Source: Salmonirosea aquatica (lineage in GTDB: Bacteria > Bacteroidota > Bacteroidia > Cytophagales > Spirosomataceae). From it: 64,000 nt of DNA. The stretch is taken from NCBI RefSeq assembly GCF_009296315.1, contig NZ_WHLY01000002.1, positions 5,492,501 to 5,556,500 on the forward strand. The letters are read 5' to 3'. Shown here piece after piece: positions 46,956 through 56,616 of this stretch; within the stretch, counting starts at the first letter, position 1; each line of letters begins with the position of its first letter. A program made the translations under genes and the position numbers. The notes beneath the pieces were generated by a model. That model did no database searches and was not told the DNA's origin. It saw only the letters and a list, made by a program, of their open reading frames with translations.

Positions 46956-49820
46956 CTAGACCAAATCACTGGGCAGCTTTCCGAAACGCTTCTTGAAGCT
47001 GCGGGAGAAGGAACGGGCGTCCTTATAGCCTACCTGGGAAGCCAAGGTGGAAATAGAGATGGGGAGATCATTTTCCAGTCGTAACCGGGCTTCATTGAGG
47101 CGTACCTCCAGCAGGTACTGTACCGGACTGAGACCCGTGAGGCGCTTTAACTGCCGGAGCAAGGTAGACTCACTCATGGCAAAGGTTTCGCTTAGGGCAG
47201 GTATGGATAGTATATCGCTATTCAGATTGTCCCGTATGTACGACTCGAATTTTTCGAGCCACGCCTGGTCGGTTTCGGAGAGGCGGGGGTGGGCTTCGCC
47301 TGTAGTGTCGGCAGTAGGGGATTCCCGGCTTTTTACCGCCTGGTTTTTCAACAGGTTGGCGATCCGGACCAGCAGTTCCTCTTCATCGAAGGGCTTGGTC
47401 AGGTAGTCGTCCACCCCAATGCGCAGGGCCTTAAGGCGGTCGGCAGCCTCTGCCCGCGCGGTGAGCATGATGACGGGAAGGTGCCGGGTGGCGTCGCTGG
47501 ACTTGAGATTTTCGAGCAACTGGTACCCGTCCATTACGGGCATCATCAGGTCACTCATGATCAGGTCGATGGACGTACCGCCCGACGTTACCTGTTGCAG
47601 GGCGGCTTCGCCGTTTTCGGCAAATAGGACCTGGTAATGGTCGGACAAAATCAGACCTATGTACTCCCGTAAACCGGGGTTGTCTTCCACCACCAGAATT
47701 GTGGCCTTGGGTACCTGGGTATTTTTTCCGACCGCGGACACAGTAGGCAGCAGGGATTCCATCGTGTGGGAATCGAGATCGGGTACCTGCACCGGAGTGG
47801 GCAAAGCGCTCGGTTGCCGGGAAAAATCCACCGGCCACGAAGCATAAAAAACACATCCTGCATCCTCTTTGCTTTCGACCCGGATATCCCCTCCCATGAG
47901 CCGGGTGTAGTCCTGGCATAAGGAAAGGCCAATTCCGGATCCACCAGCCGAGAATCGTCCCTTTTGATTGGATTGAAAAAAACGATCGAATATCTGTGAC
48001 AGATCAGCGGAGGGGATGCCAGGACCCGTGTCGGCCACTTCCAAGGAAAGTATTTCGTCCTGTAGTACCACAACGGCTTCAATTCCACCCTGGGCCGGAG
48101 TGAATTTGAAAGCATTGGAAAGTAGGTTGTAGAGGATTTGACGGCATTTTTCCCGGTCGATTTCAGCTACAATATTTGAGCTAACCCGTACATCAGTCGA
48201 GTATTGGATCTGCCGCCATTGGGCCAGTGACTCGAACTGGTCGAGGTGTAATTGGAAAAAAGCCTTTAAATCGGTGGGCTCTTTGTGTAAGGGCATTTTG
48301 CCCGTTTCAAGCCTCCGTAAGTCCAGAATGTCCTTAACCAACAGTTCCAACTGTCTGGCGCTGCGGTTGACTGCTTTGAGCAGCAAAGTCTGCTTTTCAG
48401 ATGCCTGTTTCTCCTTCAGTAAAGTGGTAATGGGCCCTATGATCAGGGAAAGTGGCGTGCGAAGTTCGTGGCTAACGTTGGCAAAGAAGCGGGATTTGGC
48501 TGCATCAAGACTTTCCAACTGGTCGGCGTGCTGCTGAATGACGTAGTTTTTGTGGGCGAGCTCAGCTTTATCTTGCCTCAACCGGAGGTACCCCAGCACC
48601 AGGCCAAGGGCCAGGAGCATCAACAGCAGAAGAATCACGATGGAGTAGGTGAGCTGCGTATTTTTCAGGTCGAGTTCGAGGACGCGATTTATTTCAGCCG
48701 TAGCCAGCTTGTCCCGCTCAGCCTGCAGATAGAAACTCTCAAGATTAAAGCCCTCGCTGCGGGACTTGAATTTTTCTTCCTGAAGAATCTTTTCCTTCAG
48801 AAACCGCAGGGCAGCAGCGGGGTCGTTTTCCTGCTCGGCAAGCCTGGATTTGAGAGCATAGGTCTGGGTCAGCAGATCATGGAGTTCTAGTTTTTCCGCC
48901 CTGATTCGGGCATCTTCCAGATAGGATTTAGCCTCACTGAGATTCCCGCGTCTCAATTCCAGATTGGTAAGCTTATGGAGCGTATATATTTCAAACCAGG
49001 GACTCGGATCCGCCCGGCACAAACGAAGGGTTTCCAGATAGCGGCGTTCGGCCTCCGACAGCTGGTTTCTGGCCAAGGCCATATCCCCTCTGCCAAGAGC
49101 AGCAATGATCATAAAAGGGTAATCCTGGGGCTTAATGGGGTTTGAGTGGGGCAGTTTTTCCAGGTAAAGTACGTGTTTTTCTGCTTCCGCGTAATTGCTG
49201 TCAAGGAGAGTTAGGTCCAATAAACTCGCATGCAATTTCTCGATAAGCTGTGTTGCCTTATTGGCCTTGGCTTGCTCGAGCAGGGATTCCATCCGGGGAA
49301 TGATCGCTCCCCGGCTCACGAAGTGTACCCGGAGGGATAATCGGTTATATTCAGCCAAAAGTATGGCATTCTTATCGTCTTGAGCTTTGTAGATAGCCAG
49401 GGCTTTCTCAATGCTCATGGCGGCCAATTGATAGGCTCCTAACGCATCATAGTAGCGAGTAAGGTGGGTGTAGGCGGCGGCCTCCCTCCCGGGATTATTC
49501 TGTTCTCTGCCCAACCGGGCTATTTCTTCACCGATATAAATGGCGGCATTGAGGTTGTACAATTGTTCCAAGCGGAACATGACAGCAAAATGGGTGCGAT
49601 AGACAGAGTCGGGCTGCTGTTCAAAATGCTCCTTGACAAGCTCTGGAATGAACGAAAAATTAGCGGGAGGGGGTGTCTGCTGCAGCTCAGCTTCTATACT
49701 GGCCCAAAGCACCGGATTGACGTACAAGGAGGTTTTATCCTGTCCGTAGGCGGTAATGCCTGCGCGAAGGAAAAGTAATAGAAAAAATAAGGGGTAATAT
49801 ATTGGATAAACCAAGCGCAT
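46956..49820 (-). CDS. Hybrid two-component regulator (HTCS-type: TPR sensor, histidine kinase, receiver, AraC output)
   Basis: One 954-residue chain holds a whole signalling pathway (residues below counted from this start; the frame is open 25 codons further). Signal/anchor MRLVYPIYYPLFFLLLFLRAG; TPR-like helical repeats about 60-380; membrane helix about 390-412 (LTYSIVILLLLMLLALGLVLGYL); HisKA with SHELRTPLS near 450; HATPase (NAFKFTPA, DTGPGIP, GGSGIGLSL); receiver with phospho-Asp in DLIMSDLMMP near 755 and TKPFDEEEL; AraC-type double HTH in the last 110 residues. The sensor is TPR-based, not the usual beta-propeller. Two neighbouring upstream regions carry direct repeats 21 bases apart, plausible binding sites. 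Confidence 0.92.
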   Translation of the reverse strand: MRLVYPIYYPLFFLLLFLRAGITAYGQDKTSLYVNPVLWASIEAELQQTPPPANFSFIPELVKEHFEQQPDSVYRTHFAVMFRLEQLYNLNAAIYIGEEIARLGREQNNPGREAAAYTHLTRYYDALGAYQLAAMSIEKALAIYKAQDDKNAILLAEYNRLSLRVHFVSRGAIIPRMESLLEQAKANKATQLIEKLHASLLDLTLLDSNYAEAEKHVLYLEKLPHSNPIKPQDYPFMIIAALGRGDMALARNQLSEAERRYLETLRLCRADPSPWFEIYTLHKLTNLELRRGNLSEAKSYLEDARIRAEKLELHDLLTQTYALKSRLAEQENDPAAALRFLKEKILQEEKFKSRSEGFNLESFYLQAERDKLATAEINRVLELDLKNTQLTYSIVILLLLMLLALGLVLGYLRLRQDKAELAHKNYVIQQHADQLESLDAAKSRFFANVSHELRTPLSLIIGPITTLLKEKQASEKQTLLLKAVNRSARQLELLVKDILDLRRLETGKMPLHKEPTDLKAFFQLHLDQFESLAQWRQIQYSTDVRVSSNIVAEIDREKCRQILYNLLSNAFKFTPAQGGIEAVVVLQDEILSLEVADTGPGIPSADLSQIFDRFFQSNQKGRFSAGGSGIGLSLCQDYTRLMGGDIRVESKEDAGCVFYASWPVDFSRQPSALPTPVQVPDLDSHTMESLLPTVSAVGKNTQVPKATILVVEDNPGLREYIGLILSDHYQVLFAENGEAALQQVTSGGTSIDLIMSDLMMPVMDGYQLLENLKSSDATRHLPVIMLTARAEAADRLKALRIGVDDYLTKPFDEEELLVRIANLLKNQAVKSRESPTADTTGEAHPRLSETDQAWLEKFESYIRDNLNSDILSIPALSETFAMSESTLLRQLKRLTGLSPVQYLLEVRLNEARLRLENDLPISISTLASQVGYKDARSFSRSFKKRFGKLPSDLV

Positions 49821-50008
49821 TGTCAATTCAATAGGTACCCAGACCAGTTTCACTTTACTACCAGTCTTGCACCAGGCATAATGCAGCGGTATCACTTCTA
49901 CCTAGTGGGCAGAAATTTTACTGCTTCGGGGGAGGGGATTGGAATACTAAAGCACAAAGGAGACTATAATATACTTGCTAAGCAACCTAATGCCGTATGT
50001 CGGAGTAC

Positions 50009-51649
50009 TTACTCCCAGATCGACTCGGCCGAGAAGACTTCCAGGTTTTTGACTTCGATCCGATTGCCCCAGAAATGGAAACCTTCTTTATTAGTGGGAT
50101 CGGGCTTGCGCTCCATGGAGTAGGAATAGGCCCCGCCGTCAATGAAAACTTCGATGGAGGTACGATCAATATATATATCGGCAGTTAGCTCCGTACTGGT
50201 AGGGTCTTGAGGGGAATAAAACATGCCGTTGAGCATGTTGAAATTCAGATCATAGTCAATCATGCGCTGACTGAAAAGATTGAAACCCGCATCGGTGGCG
50301 TGGGATAGTTTGATTGTGGTCTTAATCCGAAGTCGGTCAGAATTGGAATAGTCTTTCAACCTGGCGTTGGCTTCTTCTGACGTCAATGACTGCCACTTGT
50401 TGACTGACTTGAAAAGCTGCTCTACCTCCCTGACCGGCTGACTGAATAACCGGGTGCCTTCCTTCGTGTTGTGCAGCGTCAGTTGGGTGGGTAGGAGCAT
50501 CATGTGATTGAAGGAAATTTCTTTCTGGGGAATGCGTCCCCAGCCAATTTGAATACGCCGTCCGTCGGATTCGGGAATGTTGTTGTAAGTTTGGGCCGCG
50601 TAGATGCTTCCCGAGGAAAAGAAGTACTTACCACCCTCAGGAGTGAATTTTTTGCCATCGAAGGTACCAATCATGTAGGTATTGGAGGCTCCGTACATTA
50701 CCCATTTTTTTTGATTCGGATTCCCGTCGACCGGTAGCTCAAACAAGTCCGGACATTCCCAGAAACCCGTCGTATGACTCTGGTAGGCCCATTCTTTCAG
50801 ATTTTTTGAGGTATAAATGGAATGGCCGTCCCGTTCGTTCAGTACCATGACCCAATGCTCACCCGGCTGGTACCAGAACACCCGCGGGTCGCGGGTATCC
50901 TGGCTGTTCCACTTGGCCTTGGAGTCGATGACGGGTTTGCCGCCGTTGTATTTGGTCCAGGTACGTCCTTTGTCCAGACTGTAGGCCACGCACTGCACCT
51001 GCTTTTCGGCGCTATTATTGGTATAGAGCGCCACCATCGCCGGGTTGCCAGGTTGACCAAAACCGGAGGTGTTCTCATAATCGATCACCGCCGAGCCCGA
51101 GAACATAGTACCGATCTTGTCCGGGTGCAGCGCCACGGATAGCTCCTGCCAATGCACCAAATCTTTACTTACCGCATGGCCCCACGACATATTTTCCCAT
51201 TCGCGCTCGAACGGATTGTGCTGATAGAAAAGATGGTACTCGCCTTCGTAGAAAACCAGGCCGTTGGGATCGTTGATCCAGCCCCGGCGGGTCGTGAAGT
51301 GGTATTGCGGACGGTACGGCTCATGGTACAACGAATCCTGGCCCTGTATCCGGTCGTCCTGGTAAATTTTGCTCAGACCGCCTGCTTCGCCGGCGTAGCT
51401 GATTGTGAGGGTTTTGCCCCGGTAAGCACTCACATCGGAAAAGACCCAATACTCTGGCTGATCGCTCAACCGGATCACAAAACGTTGTGTTTCCTCACCT
51501 TCGACCTGGTAGGTCATGGCCGCTCGTTCGGTTTTTTGAGAAACGGGTAGGTTCAGGTAGCGTTTGGTGATTTTGATGGTGATGACGGTAGCCACCGCGC
51601 TGAACGACGCACTAATCAGGAAGGAAGTAAGCAGGTATTTTAGAATCAT
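50009..51649 (-). CDS. GH32 glycoside hydrolase (levanase/fructan beta-fructosidase type)
   Basis: A 546-residue GH32 enzyme. The nucleophile motif is RGWINDPNGLVFYEG near residue 125. The transition-state Asp is in DTRDPRVFW and the acid/base Glu in FWECPDLFELP. The C-terminal beta-sandwich reads ADIYIDRTSIEVFIDGGAYSYS. An N-terminal hydrophobic segment (YLLTSFLISASFSAVATVITI) anchors or exports it. It hydrolyses beta-fructosides such as levan, inulin or sucrose; linkage preference is not visible. The adjacent hybrid regulator on the same strand may control it, as in other Bacteroidota fructan loci. Confidence 0.93.
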   Translation of the reverse strand: MILKYLLTSFLISASFSAVATVITIKITKRYLNLPVSQKTERAAMTYQVEGEETQRFVIRLSDQPEYWVFSDVSAYRGKTLTISYAGEAGGLSKIYQDDRIQGQDSLYHEPYRPQYHFTTRRGWINDPNGLVFYEGEYHLFYQHNPFEREWENMSWGHAVSKDLVHWQELSVALHPDKIGTMFSGSAVIDYENTSGFGQPGNPAMVALYTNNSAEKQVQCVAYSLDKGRTWTKYNGGKPVIDSKAKWNSQDTRDPRVFWYQPGEHWVMVLNERDGHSIYTSKNLKEWAYQSHTTGFWECPDLFELPVDGNPNQKKWVMYGASNTYMIGTFDGKKFTPEGGKYFFSSGSIYAAQTYNNIPESDGRRIQIGWGRIPQKEISFNHMMLLPTQLTLHNTKEGTRLFSQPVREVEQLFKSVNKWQSLTSEEANARLKDYSNSDRLRIKTTIKLSHATDAGFNLFSQRMIDYDLNFNMLNGMFYSPQDPTSTELTADIYIDRTSIEVFIDGGAYSYSMERKPDPTNKEGFHFWGNRIEVKNLEVFSAESIWE

Positions 51650-51694
51650 GTTGGGTTTAGAAAAAGGGTACTCATGGAAACAGAAACATTCGTT

Positions 51695-52045
51695 TCAGGA
51701 TTTGCTATCCAATTCGATCGCCTGATGCAGTAACTCGAGCAACTTCGTTTCCTGAATGGTGTCATGCTCTTTAAAATCAATTCCCCGGGAATGCTTGGAA
51801 TCCAATCCTGCATTAAAAAGCCCATGTTTGTCTTCCAGGGCAGCACCCTGGAAAAAATTTAATTTTACGTGGCTTTTGAAGGCATTCGCCGAGCAGATAG
51901 GCTTGTGAAGGACCCATACCGGACAATTCCATTTCCAGTCTTCTTTGATTTCCGGATTGGAACTGACGATGAGTTTTCTTAATTCTTCGAGGATTCCTCT
52001 CTTCCAATCGTTTTGGCTCGCGATGTATTCGTCGATTTTTTTCAT
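51695..52045 (-). CDS. DUF1801 family protein
   Basis: A 116-residue protein with the DUF1801/YdhG pattern: IDEYIASQNDWKRGILEELRKLIVSSNPEIKEDWKWNCPVW, then VKLNFFQGAALEDKHGLFNAG. It is cytoplasmic, of unknown function. The gene lies 45 bases upstream of the GH32 gene on the same strand. Confidence 0.8.
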   Translation of the reverse strand: MKKIDEYIASQNDWKRGILEELRKLIVSSNPEIKEDWKWNCPVWVLHKPICSANAFKSHVKLNFFQGAALEDKHGLFNAGLDSKHSRGIDFKEHDTIQETKLLELLHQAIELDSKS

Positions 52046-52227
52046 AGGTGGCCTGCAAGATAATTTATCCTTTCTAAATATACGATCGCGCTATTTTCTA
52101 CCCACCCAGGTACCGATAATATTTTGAACGGGAGGCAAGCCCTACACAAACAACGGCCTACTGATCGTTAAGTTCGGGATTAGAATCAACCCATAAAATT
52201 AGTGAGTAAGGGCCCGTTAGGGCAGCG

Positions 52228-53400
52228 TCAGGCCAGAACCTGCGGTTGGTCGGGTACCTGTTCCGGTGCCTGCCGATGCCGGAAAAAAAGCTGCGAAACC
52301 GGAATGAACAACAGGCCCGAAACTGCAAATGCCACGAAGGCGATCCGAAGCCCGAAGGCATGCGAAAGGTACCCTATCAGCGGCGGTCCCACCAGCATGC
52401 CGACCGTGGCATAGGTGGCGACAATCGAGATAGCCAGCCCGGGAGAGTATTTTTTCGATGCACCCGCCAGGGCGTAGGTCATAGGTACTACGGAAGCAGT
52501 CCCGAAGCCGGTCAGGGAAAATCCAATAAGGACGGTCCAGAGGGTAGGAAACACAACGGCCAGGCCAATGCCCGCCACGATCATAACAGAACTTAGAAAA
52601 TAGGTGGTAGGGATTCCGATTTTCTCAATGATACGGTCGGACAAAAACCGGGAAAGCGCCATGAATACCATGAAAACCAGGTAGCCGTACGTAAAGATTT
52701 CGACATGAAGTATTTCGCGGAAAAAGATGCCGCTCCAGTCGAACATGCCGCCTTCGCACACCGCCGCAAAGAAAACCAATACGCCGAGGTACAGAATGTA
52801 GGGATCAGGTTTGCCCAGAATAAGTTTGTTGCCCTTAGAGGTACGGTCGTTTTTTAGAAGGTAGGGGAAGGAAAACAGCGTCACACACAAACAAAGTACG
52901 GCTACGATGGCCAGATGCACCTCGATGGGCACCGCGAAGGCTACCATCAGCGTACTGAATCCCACGCCGGCAATTCCGCCCGAACTCCATAAACCGTGAA
53001 AGGAGCCGATGATTTTTTTCTGGTAGTACTTCTGCAAGGTGATGGTCTGGGTATTGACGGCTATGCTGAAAATCCGCATCGTAAAAGCGAAAACCGAGAT
53101 CGTGATGAGCAGGAGCATGGGTGTATGGGCCAGACCGATGCAGGCCAGAGCCAGGGAATTGATCCCAAAGGCAACTGCCAGAGGAATACGGCTGTCGAAG
53201 CGGCTGATCAGCCAACCCGAAATGGGCAGCCCGATGAGCGAACTCACCGGCATAGCCAACAGCACAGACCCCATTTCGGCGTCGTTGAAGCCGTAAAACG
53301 TTTTGATGGTGGGGATTCGGGAGGCCCAGGTAGAAAAGGCAAATCCCGAAATAAAAAAGAACACACTGAGAAAAATACGCTGCTTACCTCTTAACTCCAT
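52228..53400 (-). CDS. Major facilitator superfamily transporter (YbjJ-like)
   Basis: A 390-residue protein with 12 predicted membrane helices. The N-terminal FISGFAFSTWASRIPTIKTFYGFNDAEMGSVLLAMPVSSL segment is characteristic of the YbjJ-like MFS group, and WLISRFDSRIPL is the loop 2-3 motif. The substrate is not known. It is monocistronic, with 182 bases of non-coding sequence downstream before the DUF1801 gene. Confidence 0.87.
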   Translation of the reverse strand: MELRGKQRIFLSVFFFISGFAFSTWASRIPTIKTFYGFNDAEMGSVLLAMPVSSLIGLPISGWLISRFDSRIPLAVAFGINSLALACIGLAHTPMLLLITISVFAFTMRIFSIAVNTQTITLQKYYQKKIIGSFHGLWSSGGIAGVGFSTLMVAFAVPIEVHLAIVAVLCLCVTLFSFPYLLKNDRTSKGNKLILGKPDPYILYLGVLVFFAAVCEGGMFDWSGIFFREILHVEIFTYGYLVFMVFMALSRFLSDRIIEKIGIPTTYFLSSVMIVAGIGLAVVFPTLWTVLIGFSLTGFGTASVVPMTYALAGASKKYSPGLAISIVATYATVGMLVGPPLIGYLSHAFGLRIAFVAFAVSGLLFIPVSQLFFRHRQAPEQVPDQPQVLA

Positions 53401-53606
53401 AGCTCGTTACCCGTCGGATTTACCCGCAAATATCCGCATCAGACGGGAATAACGTTCCGCTTTCGGTACTTTATTCCCAGACTTTTAGCCTGAAAATAGC
53501 AACCGGTAGCCCTACTCTTTTTATTAGCCAAAAAGTTATCCGATTGTTCCTAAATGTAGCCATGCATTTCTACGGGGGTACCTTATTTGGCCCGATCGTA
53601 AGTACA

Positions 53607-54887
53607 TCAGCGCGGGTGTCCGTATTTTTTGTAGATGAACTCGATGGTAAAACACACCAGCGTAATACCTACTGCCACGAGCACACCGAGTCGATTGGAT
53701 GTATATTGTTGCGCGATCAATACTACCCACGCAGCCAGACACAAGATACTGCCCAGAAGCGGGATTATTTTGTTTGACTTTACCTGATCGGATAGTTTGT
53801 ATCCCGTGTAATTGACCGCTGCAAAGATCAGCAGGAAGCCCGCACTGCCCGCGGTCGAGATACTTTCCAGGTTGAGCGTATTCGCCAAGAGCAACGTGGC
53901 TACCGCGGTGATGAGCAGCCCAACGGGCTGGTTCCAGAATTGGCTCGTGAGCTCGTGGGGGAGTTCATCGTCCTCCGCTATCTCGTAGCTCACCCGGCTA
54001 CCGCCGTACAGGGAAGCGTTGATGGCCGAAAAGGTGGACAGCAGCGCGGCCACGGTAATGATCGTGAACCCGGCCTGTCCCAGCAGCGGCTTGGCGGCTT
54101 CGGCCAGTACGTAATCTTGGGCTTTGGCAATCGTATCGAAGGGCAGGGAGCCCACCGTCACGCCGGCGATCACGATGTATAGCAGGACGACAAACAGCAC
54201 GGAATAGTAGTAAGCCCGGGGAATATTCCGCTTGGGATTTTCGATATCCGGTGCGGCATTGGCAATCAACTCGAACCCTTCGTAGGCAACGAAAATGACC
54301 ATTCCACCGGTGATGAGCTGAAAGGTACCTTCCCAGTTTTCTGGCGACAACTGATTGATGTTTTCGTTGCCGATTAGCCCGTACAGACCTATTCCCACAA
54401 AACCCAGCAGAATGATGAGTTTGATCACGACGGCTACCGACTCAATTTTCCCGACTACTTCGATGCTGTAATAATTAATGGCCGTCGCGAGAAGAATAAT
54501 AGCGCTGGCATACAGATGGGAATCCCAGGTTTTGCTGCCTGTCAGCTCCCAAAGATTGGGGGCGTAGGAGCCAAAGGCTGAGGCATAGAGCGCCAGCATG
54601 ATGATGTAGCTCACCCACAGCAGGTTATTGATCCCGCCACTGAATATGGATTTACCAAACCCCTGATTGATGAACTTTACGGTACCGCCGCGATCGGGGA
54701 AAGCCAGCGATAATTTGACATAACTGTACGAAGTGATTAAAGCTAAGGCTCCGGCAAAAAGAAAAGCCAGGGGCGTTCCACCTTTGGCCAGCGACACTGC
54801 CAACCCCAGCACCGCAAATATTCCTCCGCCTACCATCCCACCTATTCCAATCGAGATTGCGTCTTTGAGTTTTATTTTTTTAGCCAT
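53607..54887 (-). CDS. APC-family amino acid permease
   Basis: A 426-residue permease with 12 hydrophobic helices. Helix 1 carries the family motif AISIGIGGMVGGGIFAVLGLAV, and helix 6 FVAYEGFELIANAAPDIENPKRNIPRA. The start MAKKIKLKDAIS (54887) is chosen; the frame is open another 30 bases. The transported amino acid is unknown. Confidence 0.9.
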   Translation of the reverse strand: MAKKIKLKDAISIGIGGMVGGGIFAVLGLAVSLAKGGTPLAFLFAGALALITSYSYVKLSLAFPDRGGTVKFINQGFGKSIFSGGINNLLWVSYIIMLALYASAFGSYAPNLWELTGSKTWDSHLYASAIILLATAINYYSIEVVGKIESVAVVIKLIILLGFVGIGLYGLIGNENINQLSPENWEGTFQLITGGMVIFVAYEGFELIANAAPDIENPKRNIPRAYYYSVLFVVLLYIVIAGVTVGSLPFDTIAKAQDYVLAEAAKPLLGQAGFTIITVAALLSTFSAINASLYGGSRVSYEIAEDDELPHELTSQFWNQPVGLLITAVATLLLANTLNLESISTAGSAGFLLIFAAVNYTGYKLSDQVKSNKIIPLLGSILCLAAWVVLIAQQYTSNRLGVLVAVGITLVCFTIEFIYKKYGHPR

Positions 54888-54971
54888 GCAGAGGGTAGGA
54901 TTAGGAGGGAGTGCCATGAAAGCAAATCCCGGATCTCGGTTCCAAAGATAGCGTTCCTTGCAGAATCTGCC

Positions 54972-55376
54972 TTAGGTACCTTTGGAAACAAGGGGTACCT
55001 TCGTTTGTCTACCCCAGGCAATAAAGGCCGCTAAAATCGCAAAGAAGATGTTGGCACCAATTTGGGAGGCTTCCCCTCTCATGACATGAAAGGTAATAGC
55101 CGCGATCATCAGTACCAGGGTGCCGTACGCGGCAAAAATCGTCAGCCTGGGTCGAATTCGAAATAAGGAAGGTACCACCAGCCCGATGCCGGCTAGCAAA
55201 TCCAGAATTCCTGTCAGCTTTACCAGACTTGGGTTGTCGGCTGTCCACGGCCACATGACGGCCAACTCATCGGCTGGTAGGAACAGTTTCACCATACTTC
55301 CTCCGACAAGGCTAACTGATAGAAGTATTTGGGCTACCCATAAGAGAATGTGGAGGGTATTTGATTTGTTTGACAT
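54972..55376 (-). CDS. DoxX-family membrane protein
   Basis: A 134-residue protein with four membrane helices in the DoxX order (LLWVAQILLSVSLVGGSMVKLF, LVKLTGILDLLAGIGLVVPSLF, FAAYGTLVLMIAAITFHVMRG, NIFFAILAAFIAWG). It is divergent from the HxlR-type regulator, which probably controls it. DoxX/DoxD-like proteins are linked to thiol or quinone redox stress. Confidence 0.87.
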   Translation of the reverse strand: MSNKSNTLHILLWVAQILLSVSLVGGSMVKLFLPADELAVMWPWTADNPSLVKLTGILDLLAGIGLVVPSLFRIRPRLTIFAAYGTLVLMIAAITFHVMRGEASQIGANIFFAILAAFIAWGRQTKVPLVSKGT

Positions 55377-55426
55377 CTCATCTTATTATTTGTTTCAACA
55401 AAGGACGCTACATTCGCTATCCGAAT

Positions 55427-55457
55427 GATAGCACTATCCGTTTGGATAGCACTATCC
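55427..55457. promoter_or_regulatory. Direct-repeat operator between doxX-like and HxlR-type genes
   Basis: Two identical copies of GATAGCACTATCC (55427-55439 and 55445-55457), 18 bases apart, lie in the 112-base divergent promoter region. Each is also an imperfect palindrome (GATAG-CAC-TATCC), and a third related half (GCTATCC) is at 55416. This is the expected position for binding by the HxlR-type regulator. Confidence 0.7.
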
Positions 55458-55488
55458 AAATAGGAAGTAACGTAAAAACTGAAATGAA

Positions 55489-55827
55489 ATGTTGTCAAAA
55501 GGTGGTTGCCCCAAAACGATGCTCTCCATAAAGGATGCCCTCGAAGCGGTGGAGGGAAGGTGGAAGCTGCTCATCTTGTTTGCGCTGTCGGAAAGTCCGA
55601 AGCGGTTCAAGCAGATAGCCAGGGAGGTCCCAGGCATAACGGATAAAACCTTATCCAAAGAACTGAAAAGCCTGGAAGCGAACAAGCTCATTCGCCGTGA
55701 GGTGTACGATACGTTCCCCCCCGCCGTAGAATACTCCATAACACCCCACGGTTTGTCGCTTGAAAAAGTGTTGGATGAACTGCACTTTTGGGGCCTGACT
55801 CACCGGAAGGAAGTCATTGGGGAATAG
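55489..55827 (+). CDS. HxlR-family winged-helix regulator
   Basis: A 112-residue MarR/HxlR-type protein: GGCPKTMLSIKDALEAVEGRWKLLILFALSESPKRFKQIAREVPGITDKTLSKELKSLEANKLIRREVY. The single N-terminal Cys (in GGCPK) is the conserved position used by redox-sensing HxlR members. It is divergent from the DoxX gene, with paired operator repeats between them. Confidence 0.88.
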   Translation: MLSKGGCPKTMLSIKDALEAVEGRWKLLILFALSESPKRFKQIAREVPGITDKTLSKELKSLEANKLIRREVYDTFPPAVEYSITPHGLSLEKVLDELHFWGLTHRKEVIGE

Positions 55828-55837
55828 TCGCCTAAAA

Positions 55838-56419
55838 TTAGTTGTACTTCTCTGGCTCGTAAATAAGCTGCACAACTCCCGATTTGAATACGTTGGTTTT
55901 AATCAATTTCAATTCCAACCGGGATTTCAAGTCTTCAAATAACGGTTTTCCGCTTCCTAAGGCAGTGGGGTGTACCGATAAGCGGTATCGGTCGATAAAG
56001 CCTGATTGGATAAACGTCTTGATCAGGCTAGCTCCACCGTAGAGCCAGATGTCTTTTCCCCCCTGTTTTTTGATTTCAGCGACCTGGTGGGCCAGGTCAG
56101 AACTGATGAAAGTGGCTTGGTCATCGTGTCTGTGTTGGCTCGAAAACACATATTTTTTCTTGGCATGTACCCCTTTCCATAGTAGGTGTTCCGTTGGACT
56201 GGCATCCGGTTCGGGCTGAAAATTGCCCCAGCTGTCATAACTTACCCTACCATAAAATATGGTATCGATGCTCGCTAGAAAACCATCGAAGTCCATGTCA
56301 TCGTCTATGATGCACCAATCGATCTCCCTATTCGGGCCTTCAATAAACCCGTCTAAGGTTACGGCCAAATCCAGAACTACTTTTTTCAATGCTTTGCGAA
56401 GTGTTTCGTGCTTGTACAT
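55838..56419 (-). CDS. Dihydrofolate reductase-family (RibD C-terminal-like) protein
   Basis: A 193-residue RibD_C fold protein: KKVVLDLAVTLDGFIEGPNREIDW near the start, DTIFYGRVSYDSW, and DIWLYGGASLIKTFIQSGFIDRYRLSVHP with the NADP-binding glycines. Such stand-alone proteins are called dihydrofolate reductase-like in Bacteroidota; the substrate is unproven. It converges on the HxlR gene with 10 bases between. Confidence 0.87.
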   Translation of the reverse strand: MYKHETLRKALKKVVLDLAVTLDGFIEGPNREIDWCIIDDDMDFDGFLASIDTIFYGRVSYDSWGNFQPEPDASPTEHLLWKGVHAKKKYVFSSQHRHDDQATFISSDLAHQVAEIKKQGGKDIWLYGGASLIKTFIQSGFIDRYRLSVHPTALGSGKPLFEDLKSRLELKLIKTNVFKSGVVQLIYEPEKYN

Positions 56420-56616
56420 TGATCAATTTCCTTCATTCTCGGTCCAGATCTTCACTAATTCAGAATAGAAATCAGACAAGATATAAGGAGGGTATTTTCC
56501 TTATCAAGATGAACTTTGATTTTATGAACAAGCGTTGACTCATGTCTGGCGCAGTAGGCTCTTTGCAGTATATTAGCCGCGAAATAAACCCATACCCCCA
56601 ATAATATGCCCAACTT

